Shown here: piece by piece, positions 54,696-64,000 of the stretch
How positions within the stretch are numbered: the first letter of the stretch is position 1
Layout: every line of letters begins with the position of its first letter
From: Myxococcales bacterium
GTDB taxonomy: Bacteria; Myxococcota_A; Polyangia; Palsa-1104
Assembly: GCA_003170275.1 (NCBI GenBank)
Contig: PNAM01000042.1
Span: 59,936 to 123,935 of the forward strand
DNA: 64,000 bases
Direction: 5' to 3'
The notes under the pieces: generated by a model
Told to the model about the DNA's origin: nothing
Databases searched by the model: none
The model's input: the letters and a program-made list of their open reading frames with translations, nothing else
Translations under genes and position numbers: made by a program

Positions 54696-55721
54696 CTAGC
54701 GACGCTTGCCCGAGACGCGCTCGGCGCGATAGTCGGCCAACCACGACAAGACCTGGCTCATCAGATCCGGCGGCACCAGCGCCGGATCGATCTTCTCGCG
54801 CGCGTGCCGCGCAGCCTCGAGGAACTCGGTGCGAAAGCTCTCCGAGACTGTCACCGCAGTGAGGCCCTGCTTGACCAACAGGCCGCTCATCAGCGCCTCG
54901 TCCTGCGACGCGCCCACGTCCTCGAAGCGCGCCGCCAGCTTGGCCGCCGCGGTGCGCACCGCCTGCTGATGCTCGACCGGCAGCGTGTCGAACACGCGCT
55001 GCGAGATCACGTTGCACGCGGGCAGCATGCCCAGCTTGAGATCCATGAAGTAGCGCGCCTGCGTCGACCATTGAAACGCCAGCGCCGCGCCCGGCATGGC
55101 CAGAAAGCCGTCGGTGCGGTGATCTTCGTAGGCGCGCGCGGCCTCCTCGACGGGCAGCGACACGCCGTGCATGCCGAGATCGTCTTCGATCTTGCGCCAC
55201 AGCGCATCCTTGTCCCACTGCCAGATCTTGGCGTTGCGCAGGTCCGACAGCGTGCGCACCGGCTCGCGCGAGAACACCAGGATGGGTCCGAAGGTGCCCA
55301 GCCCCAGGTTGACGAACCCTGCGTGCGCCATCTCCTGATCGATTCGCTGGCGCAGGTGCCCGTACACCATGCGCGACTCCTCGCGCGATTGGAACAGCCC
55401 GGCCGCGCGGGTGGCGCTGAGCGACGGCGCCAGCTTCTCGCACAACAGCGCGCCCGCCTCACCGTCGAGCTGGCCCTTGCGGATTCGCTCGAGCACCGCG
55501 AACTCGTCGCCGGCGATCCCGCCCAGGTACCACTTGAGCCGCACCGCGCCGTGGGTCGAGACCTCGATGTCGCGGCTGAACGCCTTCATCTCGCGCGCCC
55601 AGGCCGTGCCCTCCGGCGCCAGGCTGGCCATGCGCAAGAGGACCGGCTCGGCCGAGGCGGTGCCCGACACGAGGAGCAGCGAGAGGACCAGGGCGCGCAC
55701 GCCGAACCAGCGTACCACCAT
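54696..55721 (-). CDS. TRAP transporter substrate-binding protein (DctP-like)
   Basis: 341 aa; signal peptide; LLRMASLAPEGTAWAREMKAFSRDIEVSTHGAVRLKWYLGGIAGDEFAVLERIRKGQLDG; IWQWDKDALWRKIEDDLG; FDTLPVEHQQAVRTAAAKL. Confidence 0.85.
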   Translation of the reverse strand: MVVRWFGVRALVLSLLLVSGTASAEPVLLRMASLAPEGTAWAREMKAFSRDIEVSTHGAVRLKWYLGGIAGDEFAVLERIRKGQLDGEAGALLCEKLAPSLSATRAAGLFQSREESRMVYGHLRQRIDQEMAHAGFVNLGLGTFGPILVFSREPVRTLSDLRNAKIWQWDKDALWRKIEDDLGMHGVSLPVEEAARAYEDHRTDGFLAMPGAALAFQWSTQARYFMDLKLGMLPACNVISQRVFDTLPVEHQQAVRTAAAKLAARFEDVGASQDEALMSGLLVKQGLTAVTVSESFRTEFLEAARHAREKIDPALVPPDLMSQVLSWLADYRAERVSGKRR

Positions 55722-55750
55722 TGGGAGGCCCTGGCGGCTACTGTGGTCAG

Positions 55751-56141
55751 TTGCTGTGGACTCGCGACCTCATGCGCTCGGCGCGGGCGCGCACTTCGGA
55801 AGCGGACAGATAGGCCGCGTCGATGGACCGTCTCTCGGCGCCCGCCACCTCGTGCCCCATCGCATCGATCCGCGGCCGGGCGTGCACGACGCGCCCGAGC
55901 GCTTCGATGCATCCGCCCCAAGTCTCCGGGATCCGTTCGGCCCGATGTCCCGCGCGCGAGCCGAAGCCAGGCGGCCGAGCGTCAGTTCACCCGATCGCGC
56001 ATCGAAGATCTGATAGCGAACCGAAAGCCGGGTGGACCCGCGCGGCGCGCGCCGTTCGATCGTCGTGGCGGACACTTGGATGGCCATCTTGGATGCCGAC
56101 AAAGCACGCGACGTGGCACGCAAAACGTGGAGTTTCGCCAC
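55751..56141 (-). pseudogene. Possible frameshifted/decayed small gene
   Basis: Minus strand frame a: VAKLHVLRATSRALSASKMAIQVSATTIERRAPRGSTRLSVRYQIFDARSGELT...; protein-like sequence then moves to another frame: GSRAGHRAERIPETWGGCIEALGRVVHARPRIDAMGHEVAGAERRSIDAAYLSASEVRARAERMRSR. Confidence 0.3.
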
Positions 56142-56228
56142 TGTGGATAACTTTCGCGCGCGCGTCTGCGGTCTCCTTGACGCGCTGCCCCAGCTACCCT
56201 ACGTTTCTGCGACTTTCGAGGGAAACGG

Positions 56229-58562
56229 ATGACCAACGAGTTCAAGAAGGTGGCCGTGCTCGGCGCGGGCGTGATGGGTTCGGGGATCGCCGCGCACCTG
56301 GCCGGCGCGGGCATCGAGGTGCTGCTCCTCGACATCGTGCCGCCCGACGGAAAGTCGCAGCGCAACGCGTTCGCGCAAGGCGGCAAGGAGAAGGCGCTCA
56401 AGGCCAAGCCGGCGTCGTTCTTCACGCCGCGTGACGCCGAGCGCATCGCCGTCGGCAACCTGGAAGACGATCTGGCCGCCGCCGCGAAGTGCGATCTGGT
56501 GATCGAGGTGGTGAAGGAAGACGTCGCGGTCAAGCGCGCGCTGTTCGCCAAGCTCGAGCCGCTGCTCGCGCCGCACACCATCGTCGCCTCGAACACCTCG
56601 GGCCTGCCGATCCAACAGCTCATGGAGGGCCGCTCCGAGTCGCTGCGCAAGCGCTTTCTGGTGACGCACTTCTTCAACCCGGTGCGCTACATGAAGCTGC
56701 TCGAGGTGGTGGCCGGCAAGGACACCGACCCGGCGGTGGTCGAGCGCCTGGCTCGTTTCGGCGCCGACGTGCTCGGCAAGGGGATCGTGTTCGGCAAGGA
56801 CACGCCCAACTTCGTCGCCAACCGCATCGGCGTGTTCGCCATGATGCACCTCATCAAGCTCGCGCTCGAGGGCAACTACACCGTCGAGGAGATCGACGCG
56901 ATCTTCGGCGCGCCGATGGGCCGGCCAAAGAGCGCGGTGTTCCGCACCGCCGACGTGGTGGGCCTCGACACGGTCGTGCACGTGGCGCAGAACTGCTTCG
57001 ACAGCCTGAAGAACGACGAGCGCCGCGCCGACTTCGAAGTGCCGGCGCCGATCGCGCAGATGGTCGAGCGCAACATGCTGGGCGACAAGACCGGCGGCGG
57101 CTTCATGAAGAAGACCAAGGAGGGGATCGTCACCCTCGATCTGAAGACGCTCGAGTACCGGCCCCAGCAGAAGGCGAAGTTCGCGTCGGTGGGCGCGACC
57201 AAGGGGCAGGCCAACACCAAAGAGCGCATCCGCACGCTGCTTAAGGGTGACGACCGCGCGGCCGAGATCGCGCGCAAGGTCACCTGGGCGACGCTGACGT
57301 ACTCGTCCCATCGCCTCGGCGAGATCGCCGACGACGTGGTCAACATCGATCGCGGCATGCGCTGGGGCTTTGGCTGGGACCTGGGACCGTTCGAGACCTG
57401 GGACGCGATCGGCGTAGCGGATTCGATCGCCAAGATGGAAGCGATCGGGTGTAAGCCGGCAGGCTGGGTCAAGGAGATGCTCGCGTCCGGCCGTCAGTCG
57501 TTCTACGAACCCTCGGATGACACCTATTGGGATCCGAAGGCGAAGAAGGCCAAGCCGATCGACCTGTCGCCGCGCGCGATCTCGCTGCCGAAGAAGAAGA
57601 AGGTGTTCGAGAACGACGGCGCGACGCTCTGGGACGTGGGCGATCGCATCGCCTGTCTCGAGTTGCACACCAAGATGAACGCGATCGACGCCGACGTGAT
57701 CGCCATGCTGCACAAGAGCGCCGACGAAGCGGAGAAGAACTTCGACGGCCTGATCGTCGGCAACCATGACTCGACCGCGTACTCGGCGGGCGCCAACATC
57801 TTCCTGGTGGTGATGGCGGCGCAGCAGGGCAACTGGAAGGCCATCGAGGACATGGGCAAGTCGCTGCAGGACGGCGTGATGCGCCTCAAGTACGCGGCGG
57901 TGCCGGTGGTGACCGCGCCGTTCGGCCTGACGCTCGGCGGCGGCGCCGAGATCGCCATGCACGGCGTGGCGACGCGCGCGCACTGCGAGCTGTACATGGG
58001 CCTGGTCGAGGCGGGCGTGGGGTTGATCCCCGCCGGCGGCGGCTGCAAGGAGCTGCTCGCGCGCGCGCTCAGCGAGCTGCCCGACGACGCCGATCCGTTC
58101 CCGTACATCCGGCGCATCTTCATGAACGTGGCGATGGGCAAGGTCTCGATGAGCGCCGAGGAAGCGCGCGCGATGGGCATGCTCGACGAGCGCGATCAGG
58201 TGACGCTCAACCGTGACTACCTGCTCGAGGACGCCAAGCAGACCGCTCTGGGCCTGGCGCGCGCCGGCTATCAGACGCCGCGGCGACGCACCTTCCGCCT
58301 GCCCGGCGAGAGCGGCTACGCCACCATCCGCTCGTCGCTGCAGATGATGAAGGAGGCCCAGCAGGTCTCGGCGCACGACGTGATCGTCGGCTCGAAGCTG
58401 GCGTGGGTGCTGTGCGGTGGGCGGACCTCGCCGGCCATGCGCGTCACCGAGCAGCACGTGCTCGATCTCGAGCGCGAGGCGTTCCTCTCGCTGTGCGGCG
58501 AAGAGAAGACGCGCGAGCGCATGCAGTACATGCTGATGAACAACAAGCCGCTGAGGAACTAA
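56229..58562 (+). CDS. 3-hydroxyacyl-CoA dehydrogenase/enoyl-CoA hydratase fusion (FadN-like domain order)
   Basis: 777 aa; [74 protein letters not shown]-terminal crotonase-like ...[18 protein letters not shown]...[15 protein letters not shown]. Confidence 0.93.
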   Translation: MTNEFKKVAVLGAGVMGSGIAAHLAGAGIEVLLLDIVPPDGKSQRNAFAQGGKEKALKAKPASFFTPRDAERIAVGNLEDDLAAAAKCDLVIEVVKEDVAVKRALFAKLEPLLAPHTIVASNTSGLPIQQLMEGRSESLRKRFLVTHFFNPVRYMKLLEVVAGKDTDPAVVERLARFGADVLGKGIVFGKDTPNFVANRIGVFAMMHLIKLALEGNYTVEEIDAIFGAPMGRPKSAVFRTADVVGLDTVVHVAQNCFDSLKNDERRADFEVPAPIAQMVERNMLGDKTGGGFMKKTKEGIVTLDLKTLEYRPQQKAKFASVGATKGQANTKERIRTLLKGDDRAAEIARKVTWATLTYSSHRLGEIADDVVNIDRGMRWGFGWDLGPFETWDAIGVADSIAKMEAIGCKPAGWVKEMLASGRQSFYEPSDDTYWDPKAKKAKPIDLSPRAISLPKKKKVFENDGATLWDVGDRIACLELHTKMNAIDADVIAMLHKSADEAEKNFDGLIVGNHDSTAYSAGANIFLVVMAAQQGNWKAIEDMGKSLQDGVMRLKYAAVPVVTAPFGLTLGGGAEIAMHGVATRAHCELYMGLVEAGVGLIPAGGGCKELLARALSELPDDADPFPYIRRIFMNVAMGKVSMSAEEARAMGMLDERDQVTLNRDYLLEDAKQTALGLARAGYQTPRRRTFRLPGESGYATIRSSLQMMKEAQQVSAHDVIVGSKLAWVLCGGRTSPAMRVTEQHVLDLEREAFLSLCGEEKTRERMQYMLMNNKPLRN

Positions 58563-59740
58563 TGGCCAATCGTGACGTAGCGATCATTTCCGGTGTGCGC
58601 ACTCCGTTCGGCCGCGCGATCAAGGGCAGCTTCAAGGACACGCGGCCCGATCAGCTCGGCGCGCTGGTCATAGCCGAGGCGATCAAGCGGGCCGCCGGTA
58701 TCCAGCCGGCCGAGGTCGACGACGTGGTGCTCGGCTGCGCTATGCCGGAAGCGGAGCAGGGCATGAACGTGGCGCGCATCGCCGCGCTCGCCGCTGGGCT
58801 GCCGGTGGAAGTGTCGGCCATGACCATCAACCGCTTCTGCTCGTCGGGCGTGCAGTCGATCTCGATCGTCGCCGATCGCATCGCCTCGGGCGCGTTCGAC
58901 GTCGGCATGGCCGGCGGGCTCGAATCGATGTCGATGATCCCGATGGCCGGCAACAAGCCGTCGCTCAATCCGGAGATCGTCGAGAAGCACCCCGAGGTGT
59001 TCACGCCGATGGGCATCACCGCCGAGAACATCGCCCGGCGCTTCGAGATCTCGCGGCAGGCGCAGGACGAGTTCGCGCTGCGCTCGCACCAGCGCGCCAC
59101 CGCCGCGATGGCGTCCGGCAAGTTCGACGCCGAGATCGTCGCGGTGAAGACGCGCATCTTCAACGCCAGGGACGAGGTCGAGGAGCTGACCGTCTCCAAG
59201 GACGAAGGCCCGCGCGGCGACACCACGCTCGAGAAGCTCGCCAAGCTCAAGCCCGCGTTCGTCTCATGGCCCACCGGCTCGGTCACCGCCGGCAACTCTT
59301 CGCCGCTCACCGACGGCGCCGCCGCGGTCGTGCTGGCCTCGGCCGATCGCGCCAGGTCGCTCGGCCAGAAGCCGCTCGGCTGGTTCCGCGCGTTCGCGGT
59401 CGCCGGCGTGCCGCCCGAGATCATGGGCATCGGCCCGGTCCCCGCGGTTCGCAAGCTGCTCAAGCAGACCGGCCTCGCGATCGATCAGATCGATCTGTTC
59501 GAGCTCAACGAGGCGTTCGCCGCCCAGTCGCTCTACTGCGCGCGCGAGCTCGGCATCGACCACGAGAAGCTCAACGTCAACGGCGGCGCGATCGCGCTGG
59601 GCCACCCGCTCGGCGTCTCCGGCGCCCGCCTCACCATCACCATCCTCAACGAACTGGCCCGCCGCAACGGCCGCTACGGCATCGTCACCATGTGCATCGG
59701 CGGCGGCATGGGCGCGGCGGCGCTCGTCGAACGCGCCTAG
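58562..59740 (+). CDS. Acetyl-CoA C-acyltransferase (thiolase)
   Basis: [119 protein letters not shown] overlap with the upstream gene. Confidence 0.95.
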   Translation: MANRDVAIISGVRTPFGRAIKGSFKDTRPDQLGALVIAEAIKRAAGIQPAEVDDVVLGCAMPEAEQGMNVARIAALAAGLPVEVSAMTINRFCSSGVQSISIVADRIASGAFDVGMAGGLESMSMIPMAGNKPSLNPEIVEKHPEVFTPMGITAENIARRFEISRQAQDEFALRSHQRATAAMASGKFDAEIVAVKTRIFNARDEVEELTVSKDEGPRGDTTLEKLAKLKPAFVSWPTGSVTAGNSSPLTDGAAAVVLASADRARSLGQKPLGWFRAFAVAGVPPEIMGIGPVPAVRKLLKQTGLAIDQIDLFELNEAFAAQSLYCARELGIDHEKLNVNGGAIALGHPLGVSGARLTITILNELARRNGRYGIVTMCIGGGMGAAALVERA

Positions 59741-59784
59741 CGGGCTCAAGTTGAGTCTAAATTAGGAGCAGAGGATGCGCCTGA

Positions 59785-60249
59785 TCATTTCGCGGCGTTG
59801 AATCGCTTCACGACTTCGTCGGTGAGATCGGCGCCTGGCTCTTTGGGCGCGTAGAGCACTGCGTTCAGATCGAGGACCCACGAGATCTTGTGGGCCTCGG
59901 CGACCTGCGCGATCGAGGCCTTCATCTTCTGGAACAGGCGCGCGGTCTCGACCGAGAGCTTGTCGTCGATCTCGCGCTGCAGCCGATCGCCGCGCTGCTG
60001 CAGCGAGAGCTGGCGCTCGAGCAGCTCCTGCTTCTTCGGCTCCTCGGCCATCAGCCGCTTGAGATCTTCTTTCTGTACGTCGAGCTCGTGCTGTCGCTTT
60101 TCGAACTCGGTCTGCAGCTTGGACTTCACCTGCCTGCCCTCGTTGCTCTGATCGACCGCGCGCTGCAGGTCCACGTATCCCAGGCGGGTTTCGGCGCGCA
60201 CGATCGTGGGCAGCAAAGTGAGAACAATAGTCAGCAGTATCAGCCGCAT
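59785..60249 (-). CDS. OmpH/Skp-family periplasmic chaperone-like protein
   Basis: MRLILLTIVLTLLPTIVRAETRLGYVDLQRAVDQSNEGRQVKSKLQTEFEKRQHELDVQKEDLKRLMAEEPKKQELLERQLSLQQRGDRLQREIDDKL... Confidence 0.85.
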   Translation of the reverse strand: MRLILLTIVLTLLPTIVRAETRLGYVDLQRAVDQSNEGRQVKSKLQTEFEKRQHELDVQKEDLKRLMAEEPKKQELLERQLSLQQRGDRLQREIDDKLSVETARLFQKMKASIAQVAEAHKISWVLDLNAVLYAPKEPGADLTDEVVKRFNAAK

Positions 60250-60298
60250 GGAACGCAGAATATCTGAAGGCGAGGCACAGTGGGGGACATCTACCAAC

Positions 60299-60679
60299 AT
60301 GACGACCCTTCGCGTTGTGTTGGTTGGCGCGCTGGCGATGTTCGTTGGGGCGCTGTGGCTCGCAGGTTGCGCGCACCATCCGACGGTGACCGTCGCGTCG
60401 GTGGATCAAGTGCGCATCACCGTCCATCCGTGGAAGAAGAGCCCCAGCGACGTGCGCCTGGTGGGCAAGGCGCCCGACGCCGAGCACTATCGCTTCGTCG
60501 GCCGCGTCGCCGGCCGCGCGCCGTCGAGCGACTTCGTCGAAGGTGCCAAGGACGCGGAAGCCGCGCTCAAGCAGCAGGCGGCCGATCTGGGCGCCGATCT
60601 GGTCAAGATCGATCGCTTGAAACCGTCGCGCCGCGTGGTGCTCGTCGGCGGCCGCGCCTACAAAGCGATCGCAAACTGA
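60299..60679 (+). CDS. Small lipoprotein of unknown function
   Basis: MTTLRVVLVGALAMFVGALWLAGCAHHPTVTVASVDQVRITVHPWKKSP...; lipobox LAGC. Confidence 0.75.
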   Translation: MTTLRVVLVGALAMFVGALWLAGCAHHPTVTVASVDQVRITVHPWKKSPSDVRLVGKAPDAEHYRFVGRVAGRAPSSDFVEGAKDAEAALKQQAADLGADLVKIDRLKPSRRVVLVGGRAYKAIAN

Positions 60680-61708
60680 TTACTGCTGAGCCGTAAAGAA
60701 GATCGTCGGCCGAAGGGTCGGCTCGGCGCCGACGAACGGCGCGAGTCGTACCTGTCGCGCAATCCGCAGAACGCAGTTGGCGAACGCGCTCGAGCCATCG
60801 CTGCCGGGCAGCTCGACCGTGCTCGGGATTCCCGCTCGCGTGATCGTCACCTGCAGGAGCAGCTCGCGGGTGTCGGGCGCGTAGGCGTGCCGGCAATCGT
60901 CGAGCAGCTTGCGGTTGCCGGCGATCGCGAGGGCGAAGTCATGCTCGTCTGGTGGAGTGGTCCTTGGGCCAGGCTGGGGGACCACGGCAGCCGGCGGCGG
61001 GGCGGGACGAAGTCGGGCGGTCGGATGGACGATGGACAGCTGACGCGCCAGCTCTTCAATCGCTTGCGCGCACAGCTCCTCCATTCCTTCGCGCCCGAGG
61101 ACGCGGCGCGCCACCGGCCGGCCGTTGGCAAACACCGTCAGCTCGTTACGGTCCTTGGAAAGCCATAGCGTCGCCTCGACGACCGAGAGGCGGTGGAGAT
61201 CCCACCCGCTGCTCCACGCCACCTGCTCACAACGTCGCTGCTTCTTCGGATCGGATGCGGGTCCGGTGAGCTGAATCCAGGTCGCCGGCTTCTCGGCCAT
61301 CGCCGACCGCGACGGCGACACTGGCACAGGCGCAGGTGCCGGGACGGATGGCGGCGCCGCCCGGGCCCGACAACCATCGAGCGTTCGGCGAGCCTCCGGA
61401 TGGAGGTCGGTCGTCTGCAGCTTCAGATATTGTTCCAGCTCGGGGATCGCGCTGGCGCAGTCGTTCGATGCCGACAACGCGAGCCCGAGCATCAGGTGCG
61501 AAGCAGGCTTGGACGGCGCCAGGGCCACCGCGGACTTGAAGTGCGCAATCGCTGTCGGGTAATCCGCCTCCGACAGGGCCTGTTTGCCCTTGGCCAGGTG
61601 GTGCTCCGCCTCTGCGGCGAGATCGCCGGCGTGCGCAGGGGCGCGCGCGCCCAGGAAGAAGGCTGCGCACAGCAGACAACGCACGCATCGTGAATGGGCT
61701 TGGCTCAT
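60680..61708 (-). CDS. Exported TPR protein with TonB-like C-terminal domain
   Basis: 342 aa; signal; AEHHLAKGKQALSEADYPTAIAHFKSAVALAPSKPASHLMLGLALS; C-terminus ELLLQVTITRAGIPSTVELPGSDGSSAFANCVLRIARQVRLAPFVG resembles TonB/AgmX-type periplasmic ends (inference). Confidence 0.75.
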   Translation of the reverse strand: MSQAHSRCVRCLLCAAFFLGARAPAHAGDLAAEAEHHLAKGKQALSEADYPTAIAHFKSAVALAPSKPASHLMLGLALSASNDCASAIPELEQYLKLQTTDLHPEARRTLDGCRARAAPPSVPAPAPVPVSPSRSAMAEKPATWIQLTGPASDPKKQRRCEQVAWSSGWDLHRLSVVEATLWLSKDRNELTVFANGRPVARRVLGREGMEELCAQAIEELARQLSIVHPTARLRPAPPPAAVVPQPGPRTTPPDEHDFALAIAGNRKLLDDCRHAYAPDTRELLLQVTITRAGIPSTVELPGSDGSSAFANCVLRIARQVRLAPFVGAEPTLRPTIFFTAQQ

Positions 61709-62517
61709 AGGCGGCGGTGGCCCAGCGACGGTAGCTCGCGTCGGACCTTGTCCTGGTAGTCGAAGTCGAGCTCGGCGACCGCCACACCCTCGGCGTCACC
61801 CACCTCGGCGAGGATCTGGCCCCACGGGTCGACGATCAGCGAGTGTCCGTAGGTCACGCGCTTGGGGTTGTGCCGGCCGTACTGCGCGGCGGCCAGCACA
61901 AACGACAGGTTCTCGATCGCGCGCGCGCGTAAAAGAACGTGCCAGTGATCGCGTCCGGTGTGCAGGGTGAACGCCGCGGGAATGGCGATCATGCGCGCGC
62001 CCTTGGCGGATAGCGCGCGGTACAGCTCGGGAAAGCGCACGTCGTAGCACACCGACAGCCCGAGCCCGCCCCACGGTGTATCCGCCACCACCGCGTCCTG
62101 GCCCGGCGCCACGGTGCCCGACTCGCGATAGTCCGCGCCGTCGGGGATCGACACGTCGAACAGGTGGATCTTGCGGTAGATCGCGCGCACCTCGCCCGCC
62201 TGATCGAGGTACACCGCGGTGTTGTGCACGTGGCTGTCGCGCGCCGATTTCTCGGGCATGCCGCCGAGCACCAGCGCGATGTTGTGTTTCTTCGCAAGCC
62301 CGCGCATCGTCGAAAGGATCGGGCCCTCGCCGGGCACGCTCTCGGCCACCGCGAACTTGGCGCTCTCGTTGTCGGCCAGGATCGCGAAGTTCTCCGGCAA
62401 GACCGCCAGCTCGGCCCCTCGCCGCGCGGCCTGCGCGACCAACTCGGACGCGCGCTCGAGGTTGTGGCCGACATCCCCTCCGGAGGTCATCTGCACGACG
62501 GCGGCGAGCGTGTTCAT
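61705..62517 (-). CDS. Carbon-nitrogen hydrolase (nitrilase superfamily, Nit-like)
   Basis: MNTLAAVVQMTSGGDVGHNLERASELVAQAARRGAELAVLPENFAIL, YRKIHLFDVSIPDG, LSVCYDVRFPELYRALSAKGARMIAIPAAFT, GHSLIVDPWGQILAE. Confidence 0.93.
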   Translation of the reverse strand: MNTLAAVVQMTSGGDVGHNLERASELVAQAARRGAELAVLPENFAILADNESAKFAVAESVPGEGPILSTMRGLAKKHNIALVLGGMPEKSARDSHVHNTAVYLDQAGEVRAIYRKIHLFDVSIPDGADYRESGTVAPGQDAVVADTPWGGLGLSVCYDVRFPELYRALSAKGARMIAIPAAFTLHTGRDHWHVLLRARAIENLSFVLAAAQYGRHNPKRVTYGHSLIVDPWGQILAEVGDAEGVAVAELDFDYQDKVRRELPSLGHRRL

Positions 62518-62584
62518 TGTGCTGGAAGTAACACCGTCGCGCATGCTTGACAAGGCGTGGGGCAGCCGGTAAGACGCGGCGCAC

Positions 62585-62992
62585 ATGCCAATCTCGAGTA
62601 CCCGCGTCGAGGAATTCATGACCAAGGACGGGTGGCCGTTCGAGCGCGTCGACGATCACACCTGGCGCTCGGGCTTTCGTGGCGACGTGAACAGCTTCCG
62701 CTTCTTCGTCCGCCTCACCGACAACTGGATCTTCTTCACCATCGTGCCGTTCGTGGTCGCGCCCAAGCTCGAGAGCTCGGCGCTCAACCTGTACCGCCAC
62801 CTGCTCAAGCTCAACCGCGAGATCAACATGGCCAAGTTCGCCATCGACGACGACGCGGACGTGGTCCTGACGGTGGAGCTTCCCACCGAGAACCTGGACG
62901 AGAGCGAGTTCAAGGACGCGCTCGACGCGCTCAGCTACTACGCGGACAAGCACTACCTGGACGTGCTCAACCTGGCGCAACGTACGCCGTAA
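62585..62992 (+). CDS. YbjN-like domain protein
   Basis: 135 aa; VEEFMTKDGWPFERVDDHTWRSGFRGDVNSFRFFVRLTDNWIFFTIVPFVVAPK...LNREINMAKFAIDDDADVVLTVELPTENLDESEFKDALDALSYYADKHY. Confidence 0.75.
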   Translation: MPISSTRVEEFMTKDGWPFERVDDHTWRSGFRGDVNSFRFFVRLTDNWIFFTIVPFVVAPKLESSALNLYRHLLKLNREINMAKFAIDDDADVVLTVELPTENLDESEFKDALDALSYYADKHYLDVLNLAQRTP

Positions 62993-63052
62993 ACTAGTTG
63001 CAGGGCCATATGGATTGTGGTAAATGGCCCTCACCTTTTTAGTGTTTTTACT

Positions 63053-63082
63053 AAAAGTGGGCTTTCCGCCCACTTTTTTTTT
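63053..63082 (+). terminator. Rho-independent terminator directly upstream of rimP
   Basis: AAAAGTGGGC-TTTCC-GCCCACTTTT stem-loop followed by TTTTT; ends about 6 nt before the rimP ATG. Confidence 0.88.
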
Positions 63083-63088
63083 GATGCC

Positions 63089-63589
63089 ATGAAAACAGTC
63101 GACGTCGATAAAGTGACAGCCCTTGCCGAACCCGCGATCCGCGGGTTGGGCTACGAGCTCGTCGACCTCGAGTGGAAGCTCGAGGCCAACGCGTGGGTGC
63201 TGCGCGTCTTCATCGACCGCATCGAGGGTGACGGTGGCGTCAAGCTCGACGATTGCGCGGCCGTCAGCCACCAGCTCTCGGCCACGCTCGACGTCTCGGA
63301 GTTGATCGATGTCCACTACAGCCTGGAAGTCTCTTCTCCCGGGCTCAACCGCCCGCTCAAGAAGGAGTCGGACTTCCTGCGTTTCGTGGGCAAGAAGGCC
63401 AAGATTCGCACCAAGCATCCGGTCGGTCCTGATGAAACAGCGACCCGCCGGAATTTTTCAGGAACGTTGATCGCGGTCGAGAGTGGCAAGGTGCGCATCG
63501 ACGTCGGCGACCAGACCTATGACGTGCCGGTGGACGACGTAGAGAAGGCGAACTTAGTCTTCGAATTCAATAATCAGCAAGGAAGGTAG
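63089..63589 (+). CDS. rimP: Ribosome maturation factor RimP
   Basis: [105 protein letters not shown]; next gene is nusA. Confidence 0.95.
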   Translation: MKTVDVDKVTALAEPAIRGLGYELVDLEWKLEANAWVLRVFIDRIEGDGGVKLDDCAAVSHQLSATLDVSELIDVHYSLEVSSPGLNRPLKKESDFLRFVGKKAKIRTKHPVGPDETATRRNFSGTLIAVESGKVRIDVGDQTYDVPVDDVEKANLVFEFNNQQGR

Positions 63590-63593
63590 GAAG

Positions 63594-64000
<407 letters not shown>

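Noticed and set aside
56199-58457. 752-aa minus-strand ORF
   Set aside because: Antisense to the FadN-like gene; shadow composition.
63017-63088. In-frame N-terminal extension of RimP (VVNGPHLFSVFTKSGLSAHFFFDA)
   Set aside because: It would be encoded through the terminator hairpin and is not RimP-like; ATG 63089 preferred.

Overview
High-GC, gene-dense chromosomal window, most likely from a Myxococcota/deltaproteobacterial-type bacterium. This inference rests on a MYXO-CTERM-like tail, myxobacterial Cys-rich secreted proteins, PEGA/TPR/HEAT proteins and large hybrid kinases. I support about 46 protein-coding genes or gene fragments, one tRNA-Leu(UAA) on the minus strand, one strong intrinsic terminator, two other candidate regulatory sites and one dispersed inverted repeat pair. 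Core genes include queA-tgt-yajC-secD-secF, recJ, rimP-nusA (nusA runs off the window end), asd, a phosphofructokinase with PPi-type signature residues, recQ and a fadN-like/thiolase pair. The most unusual content lies at 15.4-42.6 kb. It comprises a minus-strand block of a 1748-aa DUF11/SdrD-like/beta-barrel protein, a translationally coupled 680-aa Ig-like protein, a TolB-like propeller, a FecR-domain protein coupled to a histidine kinase, and an 1140-aa hybrid kinase ending in a degenerate GGDEF domain. Divergent from that block is an 11.3-kb gene for a ~3778-aa TPR-like repeat protein followed by a PEGA protein. Other points for a second look are the structured leader and terminator directly abutting rimP, the 39-bp inverted repeat next to a truncated, frameshifted DNA methylase remnant, and a MarR-type palindrome. 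No CRISPR array, rRNA, transposase or integrase was seen. Many long ORFs in the supplied track are antisense or out-of-frame shadows caused by high GC. All family assignments are from reading the protein sequences; no database search was run.
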